Positions 21,175 through 33,094 of a stretch of 64,000 bases of DNA are shown piece by piece. The notes below the pieces were generated by a model. It was given only the letters and a program-made list of their open reading frames with translations. It was not told the DNA's origin and ran no database searches. Source of the stretch: Budorcas taxicolor. Its lineage: Eukaryota > Chordata > Mammalia > Artiodactyla > Bovidae. The DNA is taken from NCBI RefSeq assembly GCF_023091745.1, contig NC_068933.1, positions 17,426,001-17,490,000 of the forward strand. Direction: 5' to 3'. Made by a program: the position numbers and the translations under genes. Within the stretch, counting starts at the first letter, position 1. Each line of letters begins with the position of its first letter.

Positions 21175-21374
21175 AGAAAGTGAAAGTGAAAGTCGTTTCA
21201 GTCGTGTTCGACTCTTTGGGACCCCATGGGCAGTGTGCCCGCCAGGCTCCTCTGTCCATGGGATTCTCCACTGGAGTGGGTTGCCATTTCCTTCTCCAGG
21301 GAATCCTCCAAACCCAGGGATCGCACCTGGGTCTCCCACATTGTGGGCAGATTCTTTACCACCCGAGCCACTGA
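21175..21374 (-). mobile_element. Bov-tA SINE, nested in L1
   Basis: The second antisense Bov-tA, with GAAAGTGAAAGTGAAAGTCG at its tail side and GATTCTTTACCACCCGAGCC at its head side. Bodies of the two copies differ enough to be separate insertions rather than a duplication. CTGAA occurs at both edges, too short to prove a duplication. Confidence 0.92.
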
Positions 21375-21612
21375 ATCAGCCACACGTATACGTGTGTCTC
21401 CTCCTTTTTGGATTTCCTTCCCATCAGGCCTCTTCAGAGCGCTGAGTCGAGTTCCCTGTGCTCTATAGTTGGTGCTCATTAGCATCTGGTCCACGCAGAG
21501 TTCTGTGTGTGAGTCAACCCCAGTCTCCCCGTCCACCCCACCTCCTCTCCCCTTGGTTTCCATACGCTTGTTCTGTACACCTGCATCTCTTTTTTTATAC
21601 TTTGTTGTTCAA
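21375..21612 (-). mobile_element. L1 3' end, right piece
   Basis: CACACGTATACGTGTGTCTCC, TTTTTGGATTTCCTTCCCATC and GAGTTCCCTGTGCTCTATAG are the antisense L1 3' region used by ruminant L1. Together with 20893-20952 it makes one L1 insertion in the L2. Confidence 0.85.
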
Positions 21613-21629
21613 AGTAAACTCAACTATAG

Positions 21630-21690
21630 AAGAATGACTAGCATATGGCAGGCACTCATTAAATGTTTGCTGAATAAATACAATAGGTAA
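21630..21690 (+). mobile_element. L2 LINE tail, right part
   Basis: GACTAGCATATGGCAGGCAC, TCATTAAATGTTTGCTGAAT match the L2/MIR terminal word. The position and strand fit the end of the L2 split at 18931 and 20890. Confidence 0.6.
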
Positions 21691-22641
21691 AGATGAAAGG
21701 CTGGATTTAGAAAATGCTGAGGAGACCTGATGAATTATTGGATATGAAAGGCTGAGCCCAGAACACCTCCTTTTTCTGACATAGGTGACCGGGTAGGTCA
21801 TAATTTCACTAATAACAAGAGACTTGGAGAAGGAGCAGATTTAAAAAGAAGACAATGTGTTCTGGTTTGAAAATACTGAATTTGAGATGCCTCCTGTGGG
21901 ATGTGCTGGTGAGAGTTCCATCTGGAAACTCTGCAGAGCAGCCTGGGCTCATGAAGAAAGGTCAGGAGTCTCCTGGACGTAGGTGACCATGAAGACAGTA
22001 CTAAGGATGAGATTGCCCTTGCAGGGTGGGGCATGAGGGGAGCCGTGCACCAAGGACCAAGTTCTAATAACCATCACAAGTAATAAAAGAGCTGTAGTAT
22101 CAGGAACAGTAAATGGGGAAGTATTACCCTTGGGAGGCAGTTGTTTAATTATCATAATCATCTCAGAATGTCCTAAAGCTTAAAGTCATGTCCCACCAGT
22201 TATCTACATGGATCAGGAATAATTCCCCCGACCTTCCCTACACTGGGCTGTGCTTAGCATGCTTGAGAGTTTCCCCTGTGTGTTTCCAGAGCAAGCTTGC
22301 ACACCCTAAGATTATTTATATTTGCCACATAGAATGAGACCCAAATTCCTAGATTGCATTTCTCACTAAATTATTTTGATTCTCAGCTAACTGATATTCA
22401 GTCAGTACACAGCCCTAAAATGTCTGGCACTGTGGGGCCACAAAGCAGTGTTCTGGAACATTATGTCCAAAGCTCCGCTGTCTTTAGAAATGGCTGGATT
22501 AACTTTATGAAACTGAAAAGGTTAGTTCAGGTTAACAATAAAAAGGGAAGTGTATTTTTTAGTTTTACTAAAGGTATAAAAGCTAATTTATACTTTAGAC
22601 CTAATATTATTTTGTGACTTATATACACCATATCTATTTGT
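21691..22641. other. Non-genic stretch, nothing assigned
   Basis: No supported gene or recognised repeat. Frames of 70-90 codons on both strands have no motifs. Confidence 0.45.
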
Positions 22642-23479
22642 GAAGCACAAGCTGGAATCAAGATTGCCGGGAGAAATATCAATAACCTCAGATATGCAGA
22701 TGACACCACCCTTATGGCAGAAAGTGAAGAGGAACTAAAAAGCCTCTTGATGAAAGTGAAAGAGGAGAGTGAAAAAGTTAGCTTAAAGCTCAACATTCAG
22801 AAAACGAAGATCATGGCATCCGATCCCATCACTCCATGGGAAATAGATGGGGAAACAGTGGAAACAGTGTCAGACTTTATTTTTTTGGGCTCCAAAGTCA
22901 CTGCAGATGGTGACTGCAGCCATGAAATTAAAAGACGCTTACTCCTTGGAAGAAAAGTTATGACCAACCTAGACAGTATATTCAAAACCAGAGACATTAC
23001 TTTGCCGACTAAGGTCCGTCTAGTCAAGGCTATGGTTTTTCCTGTGGTCATGTATGGATGTGAGAGTTGGACTGTGAAGAAAGCTGAGCGCCGAAGAATT
23101 GATGCTTTTGAACTGTGGTGTTGGAGAAGACTCTTGACAGTCCCTTGGGCTGCAAGGAGATCCAACCAGTCCGTTCTGAAGGAGATCAGCCCTGAGATTT
23201 CTTTGGAAGGAATGATGCTAAAGCTGAAACTCCAGTACTTTGACCACCTCATGCGAAAAGTTGACTCTTTGGAAAATACTCTGATGCTGGGAGGGATTGG
23301 GGGCAGGAGGAGAAGGGGACGACAGAGGATGAGCTGGGTGGATGGCATCACAGACTCGATGGATGCGAGTCTGAGTGAACTCTGGGAGTTGGTGATGGCC
23401 AGGGAGGCCTGGCGTGCTGCAATTCATGGGGTCACAAAGAGTTGGACACGACTGAGCGACTGAACTGAACTGAACTGAG
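22642..23479 (+). mobile_element. BovB LINE copy 5, 3' third, open frame intact
   Basis: The best preserved BovB coding piece here: from 22643 to the stop after 23463 the frame is open for about 273 codons. It holds the RT YADD box (about 22696-22707), MAESEEELKSLLMKVKEESE and the C-terminal domain with GCESWTVKKAERRRIDAFEL and RRRRGRQRM. The (ACTGA)n tail follows. The insertion starts just before the YADD box, so most of the RT and all of the endonuclease are missing. A 6-bp TGTGAA at both edges is a weak duplication. Confidence 0.95.
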
Positions 23480-23489
23480 TGTGAATATT

Positions 23490-24700
23490 TCCTGACAATC
23501 AAGAAGCATTATGAAGCCATTTGACTCTTTGTTTTGCTTTGCATTCTTCTCCATTTTCAAAAGATTACTATGACATTCCATGAGATGTGATTTTGACAGG
23601 GTAAGTTATTGGATTCCCCAGACATATGTGTGAAATACTAGATTTGTCTTATTTCTAAAACAAGAACAGTGACCACTGCTATTTCAAATGATTAGACGCT
23701 GGCAGACTGGTGAGAACAGGTGTATTTTAATTAAATTAGTTTTCAATTTAATCTGACACAGCGTGTAGCCGAGTCTCTATGGCTCTTTCTTCAGTCTTTT
23801 TAGGGAGGTAAAAAATTCTAAAAGAGGCAAGTCTGATACTCAATATTTTCTTATTTAAAAAATGGAAACAAAGTTTAAAGCTAGATCTGTTTGTATATTA
23901 CAGACTATGCAAAGGAAGATTTGAATTACTCGGAGCAATTTTTAGAGCTAATAATTATTAATATCTTTCAGAGCCTGTTTCTAAGAGTAGATAGCACACT
24001 GAATGTTTTTATAATAAAGGAATCACATGGTACAATGCCATCCTGAGGAATATTATTATCCCCAAACCTGGAGACTGAGTTTCGCCCTCTTGGGTCCCAA
24101 GAAGCAAAAGAATTACAGTGTTGGGGACACATGTATATGAATCCTGTGAGAGGTTGAAAAGCCACTTGGCTAAAAGTGAAAATCATGATCTATATAAATA
24201 AAATTCTCTATTGAGGTCAGTGATGACCACTCAGAAAAGAGTGTTGGAAAAGATACAGCAGAACAGAATGCAAGGGGAAGGGAATGAAAGGGTAGAACAG
24301 ACTCCTTGGACACCCAGACCAGTGACTCACCATGAGTTGGTGTCTCATCTAAGAGTTAAAATGAGGCCAAGAGTTCGACACTGCAGCTTCACAGGGCAGC
24401 TGGAACCAGGGTCAGTGTGAAGACTGTGCTGTCCCTTTCCCTGATGAGGATCTCCTCTCTCAAGGCTGCTAGGAGCCTGGGAAACCTCTTGGTATCTCAC
24501 TTCGAAAGAATCTTAACCTCATCTAAACTTCACAACATCTGCTGTCAGCTTTCAAAATAAAGGAAGGGGGTCCTTCTATCATACATATTTAGGCCAATGG
24601 TATACTTTCCATCAGTCCCATCATTACCGGTAATAAATGCCACTGATCACAATAAAGTGAATAAACTACTGAAAGTTGTACCTGTAGAGATCACAGCCAG
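23490..24700. other. Non-genic stretch, nothing assigned
   Basis: About 1.2 kb without a supported gene or recognised repeat. Short frames at 23968-24186 and 24211-24420 have no motif. Confidence 0.45.
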
Positions 24701-24711
24701 ATATTGCTTTC

Positions 24712-25092
24712 AGTTCAGTTCAGTTCAGTTCATTCGCTCAGTCGTGTCCAACTCTTTGCGACCCCATGAATCACAGCACGCCAGGCCTCCCTGTCCATCA
24801 CCAACTCCCGGAGTTCACTCAGACTCACGTCCATCGAGTCCGTGATGCCATCCAGCCATCTCATCCTCTGTCGTCCCCTTCTCCTCCTGCCCCCAATCCC
24901 TCCCAACATCAGAGTCTTTTCCAATGAGTCAACTCTTCGCGTCAGGTGGCCAAAGTACTGGAGTTTCAGCTTTAGCATCATTCCTTCCAAAGAAATCCCA
25001 GGGCTGATCTCCTTCAGAATGGACTGGTTGGATCTCCTTGCAGTCCAAGGGACTCTCAAGAGTCTTCTCCAACACCACAGTTCAAAAGCATC
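24712..25092 (-). mobile_element. BovB LINE copy 6, short 3' end
   Basis: A minus-strand BovB tail with an open C-terminal frame (24730-25059). It starts with CAGTTCAGTTCAGTTCA and is cut off at about 25092 within the region coding for ELWCWRRLLR. It is low in divergence, close to copies 1, 5 and 10. Confidence 0.95.
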
Positions 25093-25267
25093 TTTAGTTG
25101 CAATTAAATAAGCAATGTGCCATAGTTCTAAGTTTCAGGAATAAATAGGTTAGAAAGTGACCAATAGTATGTTTCCATCAGGCCTCTTTCTGATAAGTAT
25201 GTCCCAAGACCATGTTATAGAAAATGGACAGTCTCTAAAAGTAGAGGTTAAAAGTTCAAGACAGTGG

Positions 25268-25466
25268 TAGGCACAAGGTTTAACGGGTAGCTCAACTGGT
25301 AAAGAATCCTCCTGCAATGCAGGAGACCTGGGTTTGATCCCTGGGTTGGGAAGACCCCTGGAGAAGGGAAAGGCTACCCACTCCAGTACTCTGGCCTGGA
25401 GAATTCCGTGGACTCTAGTCCATGGGGTCACAAAGAGTCGGACACGACTGAGCGATTGTCTCTTCA
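25268..25466 (+). mobile_element. Bov-tA SINE
   Basis: Sense Bov-tA: GGTAGCTCAACTGGTAAAG, GGGTTTGATCCCTGGGTTGG, CACTCCAGTACTCTGGCCTG, GAGTCGGACACGACTGAGCG. Low divergence, full body. Confidence 0.94.
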
Positions 25467-25884
25467 CTAAGGTCTGCTTGAACAAAGAGGAAAGACAGGA
25501 AGTGAAGCAGTTACCGTCTTCTTGCTGAGTCAATAAAAAGGAAATCCATATTATAGAAAAAACTGGAAAAAAAAACCCACTCATAAAAAATGTTTCTCAA
25601 ATACCCAACCAACTTGTTGTGTTTCTTAACCTGAGAAGAAGCTGAAATACCAAAGAGAGGTCAGAATTCTGCTGAGACATATCTGAGCGGTTAAGGTCAG
25701 GCTTACTGGGGTTGCACAAATTCTTCTGCTTAGGAACATTTAAATTATGAATGTTTACCGATAATAACAGTCACTCACCAGAGTATAGGCTTGTCAGCTC
25801 TGCCTACAATCAACAGATGCTTTCATGATCGCACTGTTATTTCAGTCTCAGTCATTTTGCTGTCTCAGGCCCCAGCTTTGAGAT

Positions 25885-26124
25885 TTTTTTTTTTTTTTTT
25901 TTTGACCACTGGCTTCCCTAGTGCTTCAGAAGGTAAAAAATCCGCCTGCAATGCAGGAAAACCTGGTTTGATCCCTGGGTAAGGAAGACCCCTGGAGAAG
26001 GGAATGACTACCCACTCCAGTATTTTTGCCTGGTGAATTCCATGGACAGAGGAGCATGGCAGGCTACAGTTCATGGGGTCGCAAAGAGTCAGACACAGCT
26101 AAGTGACTAACACTTTCACTTTGC
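25885..26124 (+). mobile_element. Bov-tA SINE preceded by a T run
   Basis: Sense Bov-tA (25907-26124) with GGCTTCCCTAGTGCTTCAG at the head and AGAGTCAGACACAGCTAAGT at the tail. About 18 T directly precede it, perhaps the tail of an antisense retroposon that it landed beside, or its A/T-rich target. Confidence 0.92.
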
Positions 26125-26129
26125 ATGGT

Positions 26130-27745
26130 ATAAGAGATACATTTTACATCCTGACACATTAATACAGAAATATGTAATTTACATGAAAAAGTCATTAGAT
26201 AATACCACATGGGAGGTACTTTGATATTTCCTTTTTTTGCTATTCTATTTTAATTAATTTTATATAATTCACTGATGTTTACTCATGTAAAAGTTGTAGG
26301 TTGTATGTAATCTGAAGTGTGAAACACACTGGGCTAAGGTGTTTTTCTCTCTGATTGAAGCAGGTTCAGCTTGTAAACTTATTTCTGATAAATAAAACAA
26401 CACAATGTCAATCTTTTTAGAGATTAAAAAATAAGAATATAAAACAGTGATAGCTTTCTGATGACTCTCAGTTAAAGATTAAGATGTACCTTAGATCCCC
26501 TATACTATGAGTCACTTACATGCATCCCACTGGACTCATGAACAAGTGAATTTATCAACCACTGGCTGGATGACACTATATATCTAGATTACCAGGGGAA
26601 GTGTCCGTCCAAACGAAGATATTTTATGTTGTTTTATTTTGGTCTGTATTTACACCTGGTTTGTGTATTAATCTATACAATTAAAATTTCAGTTACAATT
26701 TTCCTTATTTATCCTAATTTTACTTGAAAAGGCAAGTTATATTTGCAAAGCAATTCACATCTGAGTACATTAATATAACCAGAGGTTTACTTAGAAATAA
26801 GAGTTAATTCTAGAAGTTACCACAGTTTTATCTCTAATCTCTGAAGCCACTTTTTGTAGAATGCCTATATCTGAAACATATTTCCAGACAATTTTTTTAC
26901 CTGTTATAATTTTTGTTTTATTAGATATATTTTCCCCAAGTGTGTAAAACATTCTGAGGTCAAAATCAAAGCAGTTACTTGCACACTTTAATACATTTAG
27001 TTAGTAATGAAAATGTGATTGGGGTTAAGGTTTTTTTTTTTTTTTTTTCTTTTTGCTGGGCAAATGGCCTTAATAGTTTGGTCAAGTTGTTTGACTTTGA
27101 TTTATGCTGAAATAACAGTTGGGGTCAAAACAAATCTTAGTTCAAATCCCATACAGTGGGGAATCCCCTAAATATAACCAGATTTACAATTTGCTCTCAC
27201 ACACAAAACAACCATTATGGCTTAGAATAAATAGAAATTACAGGCTAGTGAAAATGCAGACATATGGCATTTACCAAAGAATCCAAGAGTATGTATTATT
27301 TCTTTTTAATACCGATTAAGAATGTGTCAAGGTATAATGTTCTAAATGAAAGTTTTGTCTAAGTTTTGTTTAAGTTTTATTTCATTCATAAACAGTTAAG
27401 CATAACTAAAGTGAACCAGAGTTTGGAGAAAGGGAAAAATAAGTTATTAAAAGAAAATAACCAATATTGGATAAATAAAGTCAGAGAGTTATAAGAAAAA
27501 ACAAGGACAGGAGATAATAACATTGGGCTAGAATGGAAAAGAGGAGAATCAGAGAATACCTAACCTCAGGGTATACATAGCTAGAAAGTAAGCCTTGAGA
27601 TGAAATGATTGCACTGTATGTTCTGGTTTAATTTTACAATTAAGAATAATTCTAGGGAATTTGCAAGTTATTTTTGAGACCATTTCAGGATTTTTCTCCA
27701 AATGCATTATATATTAGCTGATGAAAATCTCATTTTTGAGATATC
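26130..27745. other. AT-rich non-genic stretch
   Basis: About 1.6 kb with no supported gene or recognised repeat. A T run lies at about 27030-27049. Confidence 0.5.
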
Positions 27746-27748
27746 TAT

Positions 27749-27953
27749 GCTTCCCAGGTGGCTCAGTGGTAAAGAATCTGCCTGCCAATTGTGGAGACGC
27801 GGGTTCAATCCCTGGTTTGGCAAGATCCCCCTGGAGAAGGAAATGGTAACCTGCTCCAGTATTCTTGCCTGGAGAGCTCTATGGACTGAGGAACCTGGCA
27901 GGCTGCAGCCCACGGGGATGGAAAGAGTCAGACACGACTTGGAGACTTAGAAA
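27749..27953 (+). mobile_element. Bov-tA SINE
   Basis: Sense Bov-tA (GCTTCCCAGGTGGCTCAGTG, GGGTTCAATCCCTGG, GGAGAAGGAAATGGTAACC, GAGTCAGACACGACTTGGAG). Moderately diverged, full body. Confidence 0.93.
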
Positions 27954-27959
27954 CTGATC

Positions 27960-28435
27960 GTGAGCAATGGTTGAGGTTTCTGAAGCCCCTGGTTGTCTTT
28001 TCTTTGCACTGAAAATGATATCCAACTCAAAAAAGAGAAGACTGTAAGAATCAACATCTATGAAAATGACTGCCTTTGCTCAGACCATGTTCCTCAAGCT
28101 TTTGATTTAAGGCTGCAGTCAAATACTTGACCTATGTTGAATCAAATTAAACATTTAATTTTGGGTATATTTATACATACATTTTCAATAGCAAGTTAAA
28201 GATTATGAACTAGAAAACAGGAAAGGTAAATAAAATCAAAGAGAAATTTGTACCTGGACTTTTCAGTGAACTTGAAAAAATTCAAAAATTTTAAACAGTA
28301 TATAACATTTTATATTCAAAAGAAAGAGAAGATTAACAGGATAATTTAAAAGAAGTGAATTAACTGGATAAAAAATAAACAGCACAGCCTAAGTATGTGA
28401 CTACGGATTTCTAAGGCTACATATAAAAATGAAAT
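27960..28435. other. AT-rich non-genic stretch
   Basis: No supported gene or recognised repeat in about 475 bases. Confidence 0.5.
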
Positions 28436-28439
28436 TAAA

Positions 28440-29105
28440 ATAGCTTCCCCCATCAGAGCAGTACACTTAATACAGCTGATGAAACTACACTGACATATCA
28501 TTGTCACTCTGAGTCTATACAGTTTACATTAGGATTCACTCTTGATGTTTTGTGTTCCATGGGTCGGCACAAATGTGTGCCATGCACTTATCATTCCAGT
28601 GTCACACAAAATATTTTCACGCTCTGACAATTTTCCGTGCTCTACCTCTTCATCCCTTCCCACTACGATGGCCATTTGTTATCTTATTGTTGAGTTTTAA
28701 GAGTTCTTTATATATTTTGGATAAATAGTCCTTTATTGGAATGTGTCATACAACTATTTTCTCGTAGTCTGTGGCTTGTCCTCTTAATTCTCTTCACATT
28801 TTCTACTTTAGTGAAGAAACTTTAAATTTTGCTGAGGTAGTATATGTCAATTATTTCCTTCATGGATTATGACTTTGGAGTTGTATCTGAAAAGTAATCA
28901 ACCATACTTGAGTCATACAGATTTCTCCTATGCTATCTTCTAGGAGCTTTCTATCCTACGTAATTTTCTATGAGTTTTCTAGTTTTGCATTTTACATTTA
29001 TGCCCACCATCCACTTGGAGTTAATTTTCATAAAGTACATAAGGTCTGTGTCTAGATTTATTTTTTCTGTGCATATGTTCAGTTGTTCCCCTCTTAGAAT
29101 TTTGA
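28440..29105 (-). mobile_element. Old L1 (L1M-type) fragment
   Basis: Antisense words such as CATCAGAGCAGTACACTTAA, GAGTTCTTTATATATTTTGG, AGTCTGTGGCTTGTCC, TCCTATGCTATCTTCTAGG and AAGGTCTGTGTCTAGATTTA follow old mammalian L1 in order. Many stops exist in all frames. Edges are approximate. Confidence 0.8.
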
Positions 29106-29109
29106 AGCC

Positions 29110-30119
29110 TTCAGATACAGAATGTTTAGCAAGAACTTTAATATATCCGAATGCTTCTGTCATCATTTTATGCTGGATTTTTTTTCACAGTGACCAGATT
29201 TGTCAGACGGTAACAGACTATCTCATAACAGGAGAGCAGGGCTTCCAAAAGTTCATTGATAAGCTTGACATACATTTTGTCTCATTTTCAAACAAATGAA
29301 TAAAGGTTACAAAAAACATTTTTTTCTGTAAAAGGCAAAATAAGCTGTCATTTTTTTCCTTGCTGTTTAATTTATTTAAATATCTTTCTAATGGCACTGA
29401 AATATATGTAATTTAGTCACTGGGTTTCAAATTTTGATGTTTTATCCAGTTAAAATCATTTAAATACAAATCCTGTGTGTATGCAGGCATGCTCTATCAA
29501 AGTGCATGGCTACAAAAAATAAAGCCAAAGTACTTTCACTAACATTTTCAGATGAAGAGAAAAGCCTGACTATATAGTTCACCCCAGATTCTAACTTTGT
29601 ACCCTGAAGTACTTTGTAATTTCTTACTTTTTATTATATATAACTGTGTTAAACCATTTCTAAGCATTTTCATTTTTAACATTAGGGAAAGCAGTGCATA
29701 TTATTTATGAAAACATTTTCCATGTAATATTAAGTGTAGAGGGTATAGAAATTGGTGCATCATTTCCATGCTAATTCTACTTCTTCTACCCTCCATTCTA
29801 CCAGCCTCCCAATAGGATTTCCATAAAATAGCTTATTTAATTTCAATTGATATGCAATTAAGTAGGTGGTTAATTTGAGCACAACTGATGTATTTACATT
29901 GTGGACTCTCTCTATGGACATGGTATAGCTTTCCATTTGAGTCTTATGTCTGTCAGTACCGCTTTATAACTTTTGATATGTTTCAGGAACTTATAATCAT
30001 TGCATTATCATCTCTAGATGTGTTTGATTTGTGACTTTGATAAAATTTGAACTATGAAAAAGAGATACTTATTATCAAGAGTTTTGATGAACCTAAGACT
30101 TTACCCTGCATGCAAGCTA
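29110..30119. other. AT-rich non-genic stretch with weak L1 trace
   Basis: Mostly unassigned. 29905-29985 (CTATGGACATGGTATAGC, CTTTATAACTTTTGATATG) resembles antisense old L1, in the same orientation as its neighbours, but only faintly. Confidence 0.4.
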
Positions 30120-30124
30120 TTAAA

Positions 30125-30500
30125 TCGGCAGCTTCAGTTCCTTGAACACTGCTGGACAACATGAAGCTCTTGGGTCAGAGACAGAGAACAGTTTATTACT
30201 CACAGCAATAGCCAGAGTCTTACACTTCACTCTAGTTCCCTGAAATCCAATTTCCACAGGGTATTGTGAAGAGGGCCAGGTGACACCTGTGTGTGCAGCA
30301 GACTGCAGTGCAGCAAACAGCCGAGCTGTGGGAACCCTGCCTCTTATCACAGGGTAGCAAGAACGTCTGTTGTTTGTGTTGCAAGGCCGCACTCTCTCTC
30401 CTTTCAAGACTGTAAACAAACCTCTTCTTTGCTTTGGAGGGAGTTGTTAGCTCTGTCTTTCAAGGCTTTAGGCTGGAAAAAAATCCTTGAAGAGATTTTT
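30125..30500. other. Unclassified less AT-rich block, perhaps an old LTR
   Basis: A block of about 380 bases with higher GC than its flanks. It contains ACAGTTTATTACTCACAGC (AATAAA on the minus strand) and GGCCAGGTGACACCTGTGTG. The composition and single poly(A)-signal word are LTR-like, but no TG...CA ends or flanking duplication were found. No coding potential is evident beyond chance frames of 72 and 99 codons. Confidence 0.25.
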
Positions 30501-30689
30501 CCAGAATGAAGTGCAAGATTGTATCTTGTACAATATTCAGAAATGTGAGTTTAAGTAAATTTCTAATTCATGTCACGTAATCATAATGTACTAAAACTTA
30601 GTTTGTATTTTCCGTGTGTGAAAAGAAGACTGATTTTTGTTTTTTTGTTGTTTTCTGAGTAGAAGTGGATTGTGCAGGCAGGTGTATAT

Positions 30690-30825
30690 TAACCAGGTGA
30701 AGTAAGGAATTAAAGAATCTTGGAAGAGCAGGAATATTTGTCTTTTGTTTACTTCTAAATCCCCACTATTATAGTGCCTGACACACAATAAGCACTCCAA
30801 TAATGTCTGTAAACACGTTAAGTCA
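30690..30825 (+). mobile_element. L2 LINE 3' end
   Basis: AATATTTGTCTTTTGTTTAC, TAAATCCCCACTATTATAGT, GCCTGACACACAATAAGCAC follow the L2 3' end in order with moderate divergence. Confidence 0.65.
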
Positions 30826-30839
30826 AACAGGCTATTCAT

Positions 30840-32160
30840 TGTTTTTATTTTCCTGATTCCTTCACTTTTACTTTAAATTTTTTTCAGAAAAAAAAGGATT
30901 TTCTTTGAATTACTTGTAAGTTTGGAGGAAAAAAGGTTTACAAATGACTCAAGATACATGGTGTCTTTCATGACTTCATTTTAAACACATACACACATGC
31001 TCACACGCAAAAACATAATGAAGGGTGTTTAACCAGAACCATGACAGCTAGTATGAGCATCATAACATACCACTGTAGCACCAAATCTCATAGCCTGTAA
31101 TTACTGAATAAAGTGATCTTTGTCAAATGAAAATTTACCATCTCATCCCTTTACTCAGCCCTTTGTTGACACTTTCAGAAGGATGCTTATCTTTAGGGTG
31201 ATTTTAAGAATCTAGATTATGTGATTTATGGTCTAGCTTCTCATGCCATTTTGATAGTCTATGATATGATTTTTCTAAATTACTTATCTGTGTGTTGTTT
31301 CTCTCTCTAGCTGTTTCTTCTTTGTCTTGTTTCTCTCTTGTTTCTGTGCCTCTATCCCCAGTGCTCCATGTCTTTAAATCATTTGTCCTAAAATCATATT
31401 AAATGTCAATTCTGATGGGAACTCTCCATTGAATTCTAACTAGAATGAGAGGGTCCTGCTTATGTGTTTTCCAATCACCAAGTTTATATGTTTATATACT
31501 TATATAATATAATGATTGATCTATTTTGTCCAAATCCTTTCAGGAGCATGAATCACTTTGTCTTTGGTAATTATTTGACACTTAGAAGGCATTTGAGAGC
31601 CCTGGGTGCTCACTGGTTATGACACCTGTCACTCCAAGAATCTTTACCTGGATTGGACAATGGATGTTTCCAATTATTCTTTTCCTTAACTCAAGAGACT
31701 GGTACCTTATAAGCAGTTATCATTTTACTTGTTATTTATTGAACATCTCCAATAAAAGAGAGGATTGAAGGTTAAAAAGGTATAACTTTACAAAAATAAG
31801 TAAAGGAAATGGGTAAGATGTCAAAGAGGGGCAGAGAATTATGTTGCATGTTTTGTTAGCTTTACTTTACAAAACCTCTATCTGTCTGATAGTGAGAAGG
31901 AGCAGATGATTGCTTTTTTTTTTAAAGCTCAATTAAAGTGAGACTATTATAAAAAATTAGAGCTAAAAAATTGGATTTGAATTTAGGACATAAGATTGTA
32001 TATTTATTCTTTATTTTTGCGTTAGGGCCAAAAATTTTCTTCTGAGTATAGGGTTTTTTGAAAAAAATTGCTGTGTTGATTTTACTGCATAAAACATAAC
32101 CACACTATATCATCCAAAATATTTCTGTTTTTTAAAAGAAGAATGAAAGTTTAAAAGTAC
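30840..32160. other. Non-genic stretch, nothing assigned
   Basis: About 1.3 kb with no supported gene or recognised repeat. Confidence 0.45.
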
Positions 32161-32166
32161 TTACAG

Positions 32167-32456
32167 CAAGCTTTCCTCATAGCTCAGCTGGTAAAGAATC
32201 TACCTGCAATGCAGGAGACCTGGGTTCGATCCCTGGGTCAGGAAGATCCGCTGGAGAAGGAAATGCCAACCCACTCCAGTACTCTTGCCTGGGAAATCCC
32301 TTGGACGGAGGGGCCTGGTGGGCTACAGTCCATGGGTCACAAAGAGTTGGACATGACTGAGTGACTTCACTTTCACCCACTCCAGTATTATGGCCTGGAG
32401 AATGCCATGGACTGTATGGGGTTGCGAAGATCGGACACAACTGAGCGACTTTCACT
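32167..32456 (+). mobile_element. Bov-tA SINE with an extra Bov-A monomer
   Basis: A sense Bov-tA (tail ACATGACTGAGTGACTTCAC near 32365) is followed directly by a second partial Bov-A body (CCCACTCCAGTATTATGGCC to GACACAACTGAGCGACTTTC), so the element is tRNA head plus two Bov-A units. The final tail meets an antisense BovB tail-to-tail. Confidence 0.92.
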
Positions 32457-32459
32457 TCA

Positions 32460-32625
32460 GTTCAGTTCAGTTCAGTTCAGTTGCTCAGTCGTGTCCGACT
32501 CTTTGCGACCTCATGAATCGCAGCACGCCAGGCCTCCCTCTCCATCACCAACTCCTGGAGTTCACTCAGACTCACGTCCATCGAGTCAGTGATGCCATCC
32601 AGCCATCTCATCCTCTGTCGTCCCC
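32460..32625 (-). mobile_element. BovB LINE copy 7, very short 3' end, with TSD
   Basis: Only about 165 bases of BovB 3' end remain, starting with four to five CAGTT units. TCACTTCA at 32452-32459 and 32626-32633 flanks it, so it inserted into the tail of the preceding SINE. It is followed by further CACTT repeats, perhaps slippage of the duplication. Confidence 0.88.
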
Positions 32626-32639
32626 TCACTTCACTTCAC

Positions 32640-33090
32640 TTCATAGCAATTTAAAGAAAAAATTCCTTTACTTTTTAATGATTTCCCCCTTAACTAATTC
32701 CTTGATCTGGCCTATAGGAAGTCAGTCAGGAGTATGTTTGTTTCACCTTGATAGTCTTTACAAAGCACTCAGTGTAGTCTCAAATACAAATATCCCTGTT
32801 CACACTCATATCTCATTAATTTATGCAGTAAGTGTACAATTACAGTAATAAACGCAGTGCATAAACAAGCTTGGGAACAAAACCAATTTACACTAACAGT
32901 GCCCTGACCAAATGTGCAGTTCATTAACTTTGTCATCTCAACTGTGACAGGGAATGGAGAAAGAGAAAACACTAAATATTTTTTAATAAGCAAAACCAAC
33001 TGTCTCATTATGATGATCGCTAAACACCCTTCCTCACTGATAAAACTGCAAGACCTTAATGCCCAGTCAATTACAGTGCCCTGTTTTGGA
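32640..33090. other. Non-genic stretch, nothing assigned
   Basis: No supported gene or recognised repeat. Overlapping frames on both strands (32769-33140 minus, 32914-33135 plus) have no motifs. Confidence 0.45.
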
Positions 33091-33094
33091 GCAT

